Of a stretch of DNA of 64,000 bases, positions 1 to 10,925 are shown one piece after another (position 1 is the first letter of the stretch; each line of letters starts with the position of its first letter). A program made the translations under genes and the position numbers. Origin of the DNA: Gnetum montanum (lineage: Eukaryota > Streptophyta > Gnetopsida > Gnetales > Gnetaceae); the NCBI GenBank assembly GCA_015680685.1, contig MNCI01005986.1, positions 38,367-102,366 on the forward strand. The letters are read 5' to 3'. A model generated the notes under the pieces. The model made no database searches and was not told the origin of the DNA. It worked only from the letters and a program-made list of their open reading frames with translations.

Positions 1-109
1 ATGATCCTTCCTCCTTGACCCCTGAAGCCTTTTTATAGGGTTCAAAGGTAGGTAGGGAAGTTACAAAATATCTTGGATGGTTTAACCACCATAGAGACAA
101 AAAGGCTAC

Positions 110-212
110 AGTTGACAAGTGTCCCATGTAGTTGCCAAGTGTCTTCATGTAGTTGCCAAGTGTCTTCATTTAGTTGCCAAGTATCTTCATTCAGTTGCCA
201 AGTGGTCACCAT
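110..212. repeat. 21-bp minisatellite, about five units
   Basis: Consecutive near-identical 21-base units, with core TAGTTGCCAAGTGTCTTCAT, differ by single bases. Looser copies (TAGTTGACAAGTGGCC) recur near 270 and 307. Because 21 is a multiple of three, the minus strand reads as a heptad peptide repeat (TWQLNED). I take this as a by-product of the unit length and not as a gene. Confidence 0.85.
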
Positions 213-559
213 GAAGATAAACAAGTTGTAGGTGACAAGTGGCCTTGGTGATTGAGAAGTAGCCCATTTAGTTGACAAGTGGCCATTTTGGAGACAAAAA
301 GGCTATAGTTGACAAGTGGCCTTGGTGGTTACAATATCATAGAAAATTAAAATACAATCACTAAGTTACATAGAAATATAAGCTATAATTGCAACTTACT
401 CCATACATATATATCCTATTTATTTTGCTTGGCAGTTGGATGGTATTATAAAATCATGTAATCTAACCCTCAAAAACACATAAAAATTTTTCCCATAGGG
501 CCTTTGTTTATCAGACATTTGCTATTTGATTTGTTCTTTGTGAAGTAAAAAAAATATTC

Positions 560-1100
560 AAGCCCAGATCCAGGTACTTCAAATCCTAATCTCTCCTTAT
601 GGCAGCGTCCAAGAGTGTGCACTCTTGAGAGAACAACGATCTCTTGGTCGGTCATTCCCATTTGGTAAAATATATCCCTCAAATGACTACCACCTTTGGT
701 TCCATTAGGCACACGTCCCTCTTCTGGCTGATCCTGCTTAGACTTGTCTGGTCTCCCAGGGTGGAAAGGAATGTCAGGCCTCCAGTAACCTCAACAGCGA
801 CAACACCTGCAAGCTGGTAAAGATTGGCGTACAAGAGGATGGGGAACTCCTGCTTGACAAGCTCTAGACGGCGCACAACGATGTCAAATCTATTATTAGT
901 GCCATGGTTGAGCTTGGCCGGGTATCTGATGGTTCCGAAGGGCCTGCCAGTGTGAGATTTCACATCGAATGTGCCCGCGCTATGCCATGCAATGTGAACA
1001 ATGATTAGAGTATAGTTTTTCTCGGTGATGAGAGCACGCAACCTCCTGCGTGCCTTGTCAACGGCGATCTTGTACTCGGCAGAAACCTAAGGATAAACCT
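560..1100 (-). pseudogene. APX: Cytosolic ascorbate peroxidase fragment, intronless and broken
   Basis: Translation of the minus strand follows plant cytosolic ascorbate peroxidase (H2O2 reduction with ascorbate) from near its N-terminus. It begins SKVYP-stop-VSAEY, where the family has an M-x-K-x-Y-P start, so the initiator Met is lost. AWHSAGTFD is the distal haem site; Trp and His are kept, but the family Arg before them reads His. [14 protein letters not shown] and HTLGRCHKE follow, the latter with the proximal His. A frameshift near 690-710 separates the two halves, and similarity fades after GFEVPG near 570. Plant APX genes carry several introns across this stretch and none is present here, which suggests an mRNA-derived copy. 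It directly follows the Rab fragment on the same strand. Confidence 0.88.
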
Positions 1101-1124
1101 TGGAGAGTTATTCCTCCGAATGCA

Positions 1125-1405
1125 GACTTCCACGATTTTGAAGATCGTCTTGAATCTTTCTTGACCCACGATATTCCAGATTTGAAATTTTATTGTCTTC
1201 CCATCCAACTCAAAATTTTTAATTTAAAAAAAAAACACTAATGGTACTGACATAACTCTCCGCATATTAATCCTCTTTGAATCTCAGCAGAAGGCATGAT
1301 TTTCCAACAGTGGAGTCTCCAACGAGCAAGATCTTGGACAAATAATTGCAATCAGTGCTTATCTTCAGCTGCTGCTGCACTACCGCCATCTCCACATCTT
1401 CTGCA
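1125..1405 (-). pseudogene. Rab small GTPase fragment (Rab1/Rab8 type)
   Basis: The minus strand reads YLSKILLVGDSTVGKSCLLL, the G1/P-loop (family GDSGVGKS). Then come an in-frame stop, YAESYVSTI (switch I region) and [20 protein letters not shown], the G3 region, where the family has WDTAGQE; the G3 Asp reads Asn. Only the first third of a roughly 200-residue Rab is present. A possible start ATG with a Met-Ala-Asp-Ala leader lies just upstream. The fragment is joined within a few tens of bases to the APX fragment on one side and the TM9SF fragment on the other. RabD/Rab1 or RabE/Rab8 both fit; I cannot choose between them. Confidence 0.85.
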
Positions 1406-1489
1406 TCTGCCATGGCTACACAAACGAAGAAAAAGAGAGGGAATCTTGAAACTATGTAGATGTATTCCTCCACCATTTGCATGGATTCC

Positions 1490-1780
1490 TGGTCCTGGCC
1501 GCAGGCTCCAATGGGAAAACTAGTCCACTTGATCATGACGCCCTCCTAGTTGAGGAGGCGCATGGTGGGAAGATTATCCAGGATGAGATTCACCTGGTAC
1601 AGATCGTTGATTTTCTGCTTTATGGTTTTGATGTCGTTTTTGCTGAGTGGCTTCAAGGTACAGAGAAATAAGGTTTCGTTCCAGAGCATATTGAAAACGT
1701 ATGGTGAATTTTTAATCCGATCTCCCATGAGCAGCTCTCCCAAGTTCTCCATGCTTTTCTTGGCTTGGCATTTCAAGCAA
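1490..1780 (-). pseudogene. Transmembrane 9 superfamily (EMP70) lumenal-domain fragment
   Basis: The minus strand reads NLGELLMGDRIKNSPYVF, then FLCTLKPLS, DLYQVNLILDNLP and, after a stop, EGVMIKWTSFPIG. This order and spacing match the lumenal N-terminal domain of plant TM9SF/EMP70 proteins (Golgi/endosome nine-span membrane proteins). The membrane-spanning part is absent. It sits between the CSI1-like fragment upstream and the Rab fragment downstream on the same strand. The family call is firm; the paralogue is not determined. Confidence 0.8.
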
Positions 1781-1874
1781 CGTCAATGGTGGCACTTCCT
1801 TGAAGCAATATTTCTCTCAAAGGTGCAATTAAAAAATAATAATAATAATTCAGTGCTTCCAAAACACAGAATTT

Positions 1875-2290
1875 GGATTTCGGTAAGTCGCTGGTCAGCA
1901 ACGCCGTAAGCTACTGCTATTTGATTTAGATATGAGATGGTTCAGTGTTTTGGCAACTATTTCTTGCCCCGCAAGACTGCCGTCCTTCAAAAGCCACATC
2001 AACGCGGGCATCGAATCAGCACTATCCACACATGTATGGACGGATGTCCTCGTTATGACTGCAGAGATTTCCGAGAACAGTTGCAGCATCTTCCTTTGAT
2101 TTTGAAGACCCAATTTCAAAAATCTGGACAAGAGGGGGGATTCCACCAGCTACAGTATAACCCATTTTCTTTCACTCTTTTCATTGGACAACATGCAGAG
2201 CAATGCCACAGCACATTCTTATTTTTGTTCCGAAGAAAGACTAAGAAGTGAACTAACAAGTTGCACACCTTCCCTGCCTTGAAAAGCATA
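1875..2290 (-). pseudogene. Cellulose synthase-interactive protein (CSI1-like) armadillo fragment
   Basis: Read across three frame changes, the minus strand gives [61 protein letters not shown], then ADSMPALMWLLKDGS and IVAKTLNHLI. This is the armadillo-repeat region of plant CSI1/POM2, which links cellulose synthase complexes to cortical microtubules. Several stops and at least two frameshifts break it. It is the first of four unrelated gene pieces lined up on the minus strand at 560-2,290. Confidence 0.82.
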
Positions 2291-2309
2291 CCAACCTGTT
2301 CCATGAAAT

Positions 2310-5300
2310 GGCCAAATGTGCCAACACCATGCTTGGAAAAAGACCTTTTTCCTTAGGCATTTCTTTTAGCATCACCTGTAGTCACCAAAGGATCAAAATT
2401 AGTTTTGGTAAATTTTCCTTAATAATTAACCGTTTTTGGATCTCTTATTTTTCATTTAAGCACAAGGTGATGATAGCATACTATGCCCAAGGCTATGAGG
2501 TAACTAAAATCATCAAGCTATTCACATTATTTTGATCAATTATTATTAGTTACCATGATCTTCAAAAATAGGATGTTAGAAAAATTCCAAAGTGGACATC
2601 CCTAGCCCTCATGACTAAGAAGCATAACTCCAAAAGCACACAAGCTTTCAAACAATTGAAACCAAAGGTTTGATTCAAAAGATGGCTAGGAAATATTGAG
2701 CTTGAAGGATATTTTAATAGAAAAGTAGGAAAAAGTAAAAACATAATTGAAAGTGATGAGAAGTAGTTCCAAAATTATGCATAAATTTAGAGAAACTATC
2801 ATTGATGTTCTAGAAGATGTGAAGGCTAGTTCAAAGCCATTATTAACAAAAGTTATGCAAGTGGGTCCTCCCCAAAGTAGGCTCCTACCATAATGCCCTT
2901 TCATAACCACTGCTATAGATGTTTGTGGGTATCCAAGAAGTTAAATGTAGACCATGTCTTTATTCCAAAAAACACACAACTTCCATGGTTGGGATGTTGT
3001 ACTATACTATAAAAAATTCAAAAGGCTCATAATCGCACGCAATAGTGAGGTGAATAATGGGATGAGAAGGGATTGTAGAGATAGAGATGTAAGGTACTTG
3101 ACCATGTCTGCAATAGGTTCTTATAAAAAATGTGATTAAAATGATCAACATACTTATCCATCCAAGTTTAAACCAGGTCCATACCATGAATAGTAACCTC
3201 GCATTGATGTGTTTCTTCTTGCCAACCACCATGAGTCCACAACCACCTAAAAGAATAATCATCTCTCCAAAAAGAGAAGAAAAGAGAAGGAAGGAAGGGC
3301 CTTAGTTAGAGTGGTGGCTTTAGGCAAGGGTAACATGTCTTTCCAACCCTATAACCAATGCTTGTAGTTCATTATTTTTTCTAAGGGGTGTGCTTTGAAT
3401 TTCCATTATTATTATTATTATTATTATTATTTTCTTTTTCTTCCTTTTTTTATTGATTTTTTTTTTCATTTTTTTGCTTCTTTTTTCTTTTGGATGGGAA
3501 CCACAGCATGCAAAGACATAGCTTTTTATTTATTAATCTATGAAGGAGTGATGATATGTTCCTTGAGGAGTCATAAACCACATGAAGGAAGACAAGAAGA
3601 AAAATCCAAGTGTCCTTGAGGTCACACCCTTACTATTCCCACTTGGTCATTCCGTTTTTCTTCAAGATATAATGATCATTGATTAATTTTAGTTTCATGA
3701 AATAATAACCAAATTGTTTCCATGAAAAATACCTTTCTTTCAGAGAATTTGGGGGATGGATGAGGTGGTCTCACTACTTTACACAATTACTTACCCAATC
3801 ATCTTGATAGCATAACACAAAAACCCAGCACATAGCATTGACTTCTGCATTATGACTTGGCAATATTATTAACAAAAACATGAAATACATTCATTAAACA
3901 TAAAGAGAATGACTTAAGAAAAGAGAAAAATATAAAGAAAAAATATTAAGAAATAAAAAACATATGAAGAATTAGAAAATTTTGAAAGAAATAAGAAAAT
4001 GATAAAAAATTGTACGAGAAAAGGTGAAAAACACTTATTAGTTCTTGAACTAAGATGGAGCATCTCCCCCATGATGAATCTTATGGCTACACATTCAGGA
4101 GATAGACTATGCAATCCCCTGGTTATACACTACCGGTGTTCCACCTATCACCATTAGTGATTTAATTAATTATGTGGTAGTCAACGAGGCCTAGTCGACG
4201 GGGCCTAGTTGATGGGGCCTACTAGATAAAGCAAAAATATCGGGGCTAAGAAATTTGAGCCAACCAAAAATTGACTTTTTTTTAGATATCCTAGCCAATT
4301 GATGATTCATCAGATGCTTAATTTGATGAGGCAAGAAAATGTTAACACATTTTGGCCATTTTATGGAGCAAGAATATGAAATTAATAAATATATATATGA
4401 ATAAACATATATGCATTTGAAGACCATAAGTAACGTTTCCTATCTAAGTTTTGGGAAAATGATCTATTTAGTACTATTTTTTTGGTTATATTCACATGGA
4501 GTTGTAATTGGGAGTATGAGATGAATCATTTCTTAGTTCTTAGTATCTTTGGACTATTCAGTTTAAGGGGATACATAGGCAATCAATATTCCTTTTTTCT
4601 TGAAGTTAAATTTGGCATTCAAGATAAGGCTATTACAAAGTCCATATATTTAAAGATTCTAGTGAAAATGATCAATTTGGAATAAGCACTTAGACAAAAA
4701 CCCATAATTAGGATATTAAACATTTGACGAGTTCAAAGTTGAGAAATGCACTACAACGTTATCAAGAGAAATCCTTTGTGATTAATTGTTCAATTTATGC
4801 TTTGGAAAGTGAAAAAGATAATTGAAACTAGGAAATAGTGAAGGTATACTATTGATTCATGAAATAATATCCTAAGTTATTGGAACAATAACAGATCGGG
4901 AGTTAATGTTATCAAATCAAAATCCTTGCTCCAACAAGAGCAAAAATGATTAATGTAGCTTGTCATTTCAACCATTGTATCATCAAGAAAATTTATGCTA
5001 CTTGAGAAACAACATCTACTTAAGCAAAAAATAATGAATTTTTACCAATAAGATTGCATCATGGCTCTAACTTGCACAACCATCAAAACCAATGAATTTC
5101 TTACTTACCTATGTGCAAAAAATTTAAGAGTGACATATGTAATTTTCGAATGAAAATAGGCAACCCTAATGCATGACAGCATTGGTAGCATAGGTAAGGT
5201 AATGCCAAAAAACACAAAAAAGTGATTCAATGCTCAATGGTGGTTCAATTTAGCTTAGATAGGGCCAATTGTAAACCCTTAATAAAATGCTTTGAAACAA

Positions 5301-5880
5301 CCAAATGAGTGAAATAGGAAGTTCCAATCACAACATCAATAACAATGGTAGAGGTGGTGCCAATGTGGGAGACCATGATGGCTAGAGATGCAACTTCTTC
5401 CAATAGCAATGGAGCTAGGAGTGCCAATAGTTGCAGGATAGAGACGAGCCACCAGGTGGAGCTCGAGACATTTCTGAACAACTTTATAATTGTTAGAACA
5501 TGCAGCAATGTGCCAGGAATGCCGGATGAGGCTAGGATCTCAACACATGCTTGCTTATCACAATGACACCACTCTTGCCCTAGATAGATGCCAACGAGCA
5601 ATGCGATAGTGAAAGTAGTGAATCAGCGGCAACATGGCAATAACAAACCCTCATGCCTGATCTACACCAGAAAAATCATATTTTGTATTACAATATTGGA
5701 TGAAATATTCTTAAAAACATTACATATATGATGGTGGCCATAAGTTATAATATAAGTTTGAAAAGGTAATACATGTACATGTGGCAATGGCTACAATTTA
5801 GAAAGGCAGATCTATGGAGATTTATTTAATCTTAGCTAATTTCACATAAAGGTTGTATAAAAACCTAACTAAATTTCCTA
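2310..5880. other. AT-rich stretch without a recognisable gene
   Basis: I find no supported gene. A hydrophobic 118-codon frame lies on the minus strand at 5,245-5,601, but I recognise no family and its composition could be chance. A run of GGGGCCTAGT-like motifs is at 4,186-4,225. The rest is AT-rich, probably old repeat. Confidence 0.5.
3402..3432. repeat. ATT trinucleotide microsatellite
   Basis: About ten uninterrupted ATT units, followed by a long T-rich tract to about 3,495. Confidence 0.9.
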
Positions 5881-6115
5881 AATTTTTACATATGCATAGA
5901 GACTTGCCAAGTGTGCTGTATTTCTCCAATTTTTTGTAACTTCGTATGATGATTTTTATGATATTTGTCACCAAGGAAACACTTGGGAACCATAGCTCAA
6001 ATTTCTCATAATCCCCATGGAAGCTTTAACTCCCAAGGTAGTTATAAATTTATATACCTAAGATATTTGTAAGATCCTTAACTCCTCATGATAACTGTAA
6101 CTACATTAAGGTCAC

Positions 6116-6124
6116 TATAAAAGG
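6116..6124 (+). promoter_or_regulatory. TATA box in element A LTR
   Basis: TATAAAAGG in the context CACTATAAAAGGACC, a strong plant TATA match about 1.2 kb before the primer site. It marks the probable U3/R side of the LTR. Confidence 0.6.
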
Positions 6125-6375
6125 ACCTTCAAAGGTAGAAAGGAATTTTTTGTGGGGAGAATTTGAAAAAAGACAATTGAAGATTACTTGTAAGATGGCT
6201 TCCTAAAGACATTAATTTGACTACTTTGTTTTAATCCTGTGAGTTCAGTCCTTTCCATTTTGTTTTAGTTACTTAGCTAATGGTTTAGATAGTATCATGC
6301 TTGCATTTAATTTTGGGGTTTTTCCTAGGTCACTTATATAGCTTTGTTTTTTTTTTTTTTTTTTGCAATATTAGA

Positions 6376-7203
6376 CTCCTATTAAGATTTTCCATAGAAG
6401 AACTTATGTTGTTAAAAAGCCTCAAGATTAATTTAATAGTAACATCTTAATGAAATTGCCTATTTTTAGCATAGAGAATCTATAAATATATTTATTATTT
6501 TGAGATGACTAAAGTAGATTTATTATTTCTGACGTGTATTGCCTCTGTATTTCAATCAAGAAATTGTCAAATTCTTTGAAAGCTCTATTGAATGTAATCT
6601 TTGGCAACTATGCTAGCCAAAATAGAGACTCGTACTTTGTCATTTACGCAATGATGTTTGGTAGTATAATAAGATTGTCTTTATGAAATTGCTTGTTGAG
6701 CTTAGAAAGTTTGAATAATTTGTAATTATTGATTTGGGAATATCTTTATTGCAAAGTGTTTCCTTGTGTTAATTTATCTTGCTTAAATATTTGAGATTTC
6801 ATGTAATCCTACCAGTTCTTTCTTTCTCTTTCTAAGTTCATTGAATCTTGCTCTATTTCTAGTTTTCTTGTGGAACTTTCTCTTTAGGAAGAATTGGGAG
6901 TAGATTGGTAGAATTATGCTCAAATTTTTTTGTAAAATTTTATTTGTTATAGGTAATGTACTATAGGAACCATTTAGACTAAGTGATTGGAAAAAATAGG
7001 AATCTCCAACAACTCATAGTATTTGACAAGGTTAGTTGAATTTCTTTTATGATAGCCAATTAAAGCTTCATACACAACCCAATCATTTCAGCATTCACGA
7101 TAGCAAACACATACTCACAATTAGTTCATTTCATAACTACTAATTTTATTTGGAGATATCTGGGCCTTGGCATTGCCAAAGACCAATAAGCACCTAAACC
7201 TTG
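6376..7203 (+). repeat. Left arm of an 820-bp inverted repeat (LTR A segment)
   Basis: This stretch reappears in reverse complement at 10,926-11,742. For example, CCATAGAAGAACTTATGTTG here matches CCATAGAAGAGCTTATGTTG in the other arm, and AATCTCCAACAACTCATAGT is identical in both. Most bases agree by eye, with small indels. Confidence 0.85.
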
Positions 7204-7294
7204 TTTGAAGAACATCTTTGATCTTGTGACCCTCAATCACAAGATTGTGAGGCTTCCAATGTTGGTGGTTTTAAACGGTCGCCAACAATTCTTT

Positions 7295-7313
7295 TGGTGG
7301 TAGAAGGAGGGCT
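7295..7313 (+). promoter_or_regulatory. Primer-binding site, tRNA-Asn type (element A)
   Basis: TGGTGGTAGAAGGAGGGCT is nearly complementary to the 3' end of plant tRNA-Asn as I recall it (expected TGGCGCTAGAAGGAGGG). It follows the probable LTR end, CCAACA near 7,287. Element B has the same type of site. Confidence 0.65.
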
Positions 7314-7679
7314 GAAAATTTGTCCTCTAAGTTCATAAGCCTAATAGATCTAGCACACCCATAGTTCTTTATTGTTAGAAAGACCTAAGAAATTAGAAAC
7401 TATTTTTAGTTCATGATCAAACAGATTAATAGTTTGGAAGATTTCAAAGGTTCCAAAGAAATTCTTGATTATAAGACTAATTATTTATTAGAAGAGGAAT
7501 AGAAGAAGGTTTTTGAGTTTGGAATAAGTAGTGGAGTAAAGACCAGAAGGATAAGAAGATCACCTCTTCTGTCTACTCTATTAGTCTATAAAGGAAATTC
7601 AAAGAAGTATAAGACTTCAATGATCAAAAGAAATTCAAATAGGATGGAAAATCCTTGGCAAAGAGTTACAGTATTAGGA

Positions 7680-8420
7680 TTTAAAAACTACAATGATATT
7701 TCTAAGGTAGTTTACAAATATTTTCTTGGGCCTTTTATTCCTAGAAAAGCTTACTTAGCTGAAGAATACATTGACATGTTTGAGTAAGCTATGGCTCATG
7801 CAAATGTCCAACAACAAGATCAAGCTTGTAGATTGTTTGTAGAAAATTTAAAGGATATGGCTTAGATTTGATATTCAAACTTGCCAAGTAATAGTATCAT
7901 AAGTTGGGATGATATGAAAACTCTTTTCTTAGCTTAATTTGGAAATCAATTAGATCAACAGCAACTATACTATGGGCTAGTACAAGCTAAGCAAGGAGTC
8001 AAAGAGTCAATTAGAGATTTCAATGTTTCAAAGAATTTGTGGACTCTTTCAAAGAAAATATAGACCATTAGATGAAGTTCTTAGAGATACTTATCTTAAA
8101 GCTGTGAATCCCAATATTTCAATCTGGTTAAGAAGAAATCTAAACTTGCTAACATTGAAAGACTACTTTAGTGAGGCTATATAGTTAGAAAAATAGTTGA
8201 ACTTGAATAACGAAGAAATTATCACAACACACAAAAGAGAAGAGAAAATGATGATTCTTGTGCAAAATTTTGCTCTACTTAAAACATTACTAGGTCCATC
8301 TTATGTTAAAAAGAACAAGAGTTTGAAAGCAAAGAATCTAAAAAAGGATAGTTAATGAGAAACTTGTCCAACAAGGTGGTTAAATTAGAGAAAGCTTTGG
8401 CAAAAGTTAAAATCAAAGAA
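7680..8420 (+). pseudogene. gag: gag (capsid) of element A
   Basis: Despite stops and frameshifts, the plus strand reads a gag capsid: EEYIDMFE, LFVENLKDMA, NLPSNSIISWDDMKTLFL (the family's W-x-x-x-x-x-F core), FGNQ, then VKESIRDFN. This matches the retrotransposon gag region that packages element RNA. An acidic, serine-rich linker (SSNRSSDTSSLSSSKEDTSS) follows at 8,470-8,670. Confidence 0.7.
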
Positions 8421-8789
8421 GCAAAGAAAAATAAAAAACATAAGCATTAAGATACTAAGTTAATAGAAGATGAAGATGAAAGTGAGGTTGTTATGTCAAA
8501 CTTCCTTGATCTTGAATCAGATAATGAGTTATCAAGTGTTCATTATGCAAGTAAATCTTCTAATCGATCTAGTGATACCTCTTCCCTATCAAGTTCTAAA
8601 GAGGATACATCATCAAATGAAAAGAATAATAACAATGAAGAGAATAAATATAATCTACTGTCAAAATAAAGATTAACTACTTCTAGACCTCTGAATGTCA
8701 TTTCTAATTCATCTATTAAGAGAAAAGCATCCAAAATTAATATTTAAATAAATTTATGATGAAACCAGGCTTTGATGAAGATGATTTAA

Positions 8790-9200
8790 TTAAAGATCTT
8801 AAATATGTTAGGGCCAATGTCAACATATATCAATTATTACAAACAAGAGATCAATAGAGAAAATTTTTAGAATTTATTAAAGGTAGAAAGAGAGTTGAAG
8901 AATCAAAGTTAAGTTATGTGTACAAGAATGATGAAAAAACTAAACTAGCTATGATTGTACTCTTGATAAGGAAGCTTCTCCTTTTCTTTTGATAATGAAG
9001 TTAAAGGACATCTTCACAATTGTTTAGTTGATTCTAGAGCTACATCTACTAACATGTCGTTATCTCCATGCAAGAAACTTGGTTTAATTATTGAAAAATT
9101 AAATAAGAAGATCGCTCAAGTGGACAAAAGTACAGTAAATATTGTGGATTAACTACCCAATGTTCTATTAGAAATCACTTCAAAACCACATATCAAAAGT
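8790..9200 (+). pseudogene. Gag-protease linker and aspartic protease of element A
   Basis: YVRANVNIYQLLQT near 8,805-8,850 matches the linker that precedes the protease in Tat-type elements. The protease core reads HNCLVDSRATSTNMSLSPCK near 9,010-9,075; the catalytic D-S/T-G triad has become Asp-Ser-Arg. Stops follow. Protease normally matures the Gag-Pol polyprotein. Confidence 0.6.
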
Positions 9201-9474
9201 AGAGTAACTTTCAAGTGGCAGATATACTAGATTCACATAGTCTTTTGTTGAGTAGAAGTTGGAGTAATAATTTTTTAGGTCACATATCAATGGATTACTC
9301 ACATACGTGGCTACCTTGGAAAGGAAAGACAAATCAAATATATGTTTATAGTGAACCTTTGATAAATGAAAACATTACTTCAAATGGAAAGAAAAAAGTT
9401 TTTGAAACAAGAGCTTTTGAAACCAGAACCTAAACACTTCAAGAAGTTAATAACTTGGAAAAAGATGAATCTCA

Positions 9475-9935
9475 AGATGAGAGCAAATGGGAACTACACT
9501 TTGATGATTTTTGTAACTTGAAAGGCATAGGAGTTGGAATAGTTTTAGTAAAATATTATTCCTCAAACATATTCAAGGAAATTCATCTATATTTCCCTTG
9601 TATGAACAACAAGGTCAAATATGAAGCTTTGTTTTTTGGAATTAAGATAGTATTGAAAAAAGAAATTAAGGAAATCACCATAAAGGGAGACGAAAGATTT
9701 GTGTGTGATTAGATTAAAGGTAATTGTATGGTAAAATGTTCATTCTTGTAACCCTATATAGCTTGTTTGCAAAATGTTGGATCAATTTCAACACTCCAAA
9801 ATAGAACATATAGGTAGGAAAGATGTTATTTAGCAAATGACTTAGCAAAAGTAGCTTCAACATTAGATGTGAAAAGGATAGAAAGTTATGAAGGTGTAAT
9901 GATCGAGAAAGAACATCAGCCATTAGTACCAGATA
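9475..9935 (+). pseudogene. Archaeal-type RNase H placed before RT (element A)
   Basis: KWELHFDDFCNLKGIGVGIV, then NNKVKYEALFFGIK and IKGDERFVCD match the additional RNase H of plant Tat elements. Family patterns are W-x-L-x-F-D-G-A-S, N-N-x-A-E-Y-E-A-L and Y-S-D-S-Q-L-V. The three acidic positions (Asp, Glu, Asp) are still present. RNase H degrades the RNA strand of the RNA-DNA hybrid. Here the domain lies upstream of RT. In element B the equivalent domain follows RT and gypsy RNase H. Confidence 0.75.
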
Positions 9936-10289
9936 ACATAAAGCATTTACAAGTATTTGAATATGATGATCAAGTACTCAGGTTAATGAAAAATTAGCAA
10001 GAATTTGAAGGTAAAATCATACTTGAAATAGTGTCAAGGTTTAATACAAATTCAATTTCCAAAAAGATGACTGATTATGAACATGAGTTTAGTAAAAATC
10101 TACTTATTGGAAAAGATATACAAAATCTAGATAATCAAGCTTATGAAGTGGTAATTTTTGGATCTATTAAGATGCTAAATATGTAAAATATCACAAAAGA
10201 AAAGGATTTAGTTTTCAAGAAAAATTTGTTATTACTCCTGAAAAATAATTTGAAAAATTTTGCTTAGTCTTATGATGATCTTAAAACTT

Positions 10290-10925
10290 TTAGACCAAAT
10301 TTGTTGACACATAAAATTCCTTTGATAGATGATTGTAAGATAGTTAAGTAAAAATAAAGAAAATTTAATCCATCATTTGAGCCAGCTATGGAAGTTGAGA
10401 TCAAGAAGTTATTACAAGCTCAAATTATATATCCAGTCTAATATTTGACATGGCTTGCTAACCTTGTGCCTATAAGAAAGTAGAATGGTGATATTAGGCT
10501 TTATGTGGATTTCAAAAATTTGAATGAAGCCTTGAAGAAAGATAAATACCCAATTTCTAAATTGATGAGATGTTGATAAAAGTATCAAGTTGTCAAGTAT
10601 ATTCTTTCCTAGATAGTTTTTTAGGATACAATCAGATTATGGTAGACAACAGTGATAGATATAAAACAACATTTATCACTAAGTGGGGAACTTTTGCTTA
10701 CCAAAGAATGCCATTTGGATTGTCAAATGCTGGAGCTACTTTTCAAAGAGTAATGGATTTAGCCTTTAAAGGTTTAATAGGTGAGAATATCATGGTTTAT
10801 TTGGATGATATCATCATCTTTTTCAAAAGGAAGGAAGATCATATTACTCATTTTCAACAAGTTCTTGATAGATGTCGTTGTTGGAAAGTATTTGGAATTG
10901 GACCACCAACAAGCTTCTCTAAATA
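10290..10925 (+). pseudogene. Reverse transcriptase of element A, truncated
   Basis: The plus strand reads FEPAMEVEIKKLLQAQII, IRLYVDFKNLNEALKKDKYP, FLGYNQIMVDNSDRYKTTF, MPFGLSNAGATFQRVMD and MVYLDDIIIF, with the YxDD catalytic motif kept. From 10,570 to 10,926 one frame stays open. The domain ends about 30 residues after the catalytic motif, at the junction with the inverted LTR piece. Confidence 0.85.

Larger units (their letters stand above)
5890..10925 (+). mobile_element. Element A: decayed Ty3/gypsy (Tat-like) retrotransposon, 3' truncated
   Basis: Plus-strand order: LTR with TATA box (left edge not resolved; right edge near 7,287), primer site, gag, protease, archaeal-type RNase H, then RT, which stops abruptly at about 10,920. 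No gypsy RNase H, integrase or 3' LTR follows in the same orientation. Instead an inverted piece of the LTR begins at 10,926. Stops are frequent throughout. Assignment to the Tat side of Ty3/gypsy rests on the tRNA-Asn-type primer site shared with element B and on the extra RNase H. Confidence 0.75.

Noticed and set aside
42-278. Minus-strand frame with a TWQLNED heptad repeat
   Set aside because: The 21-bp minisatellite keeps any frame periodic. No start context, promoter or flanking coding sequence.
560-2290. A single real fusion gene of CSI1, TM9SF, Rab and APX domains
   Set aside because: Multiple stops and frameshifts in every piece, and each domain is truncated. A fossil chimera fits better.
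5245-5601. 118-codon hydrophobic frame on the minus strand
   Set aside because: No family recognised, no neighbouring coding signal, and Leu/Val richness can arise from AT-rich sequence. Left as unsupported.
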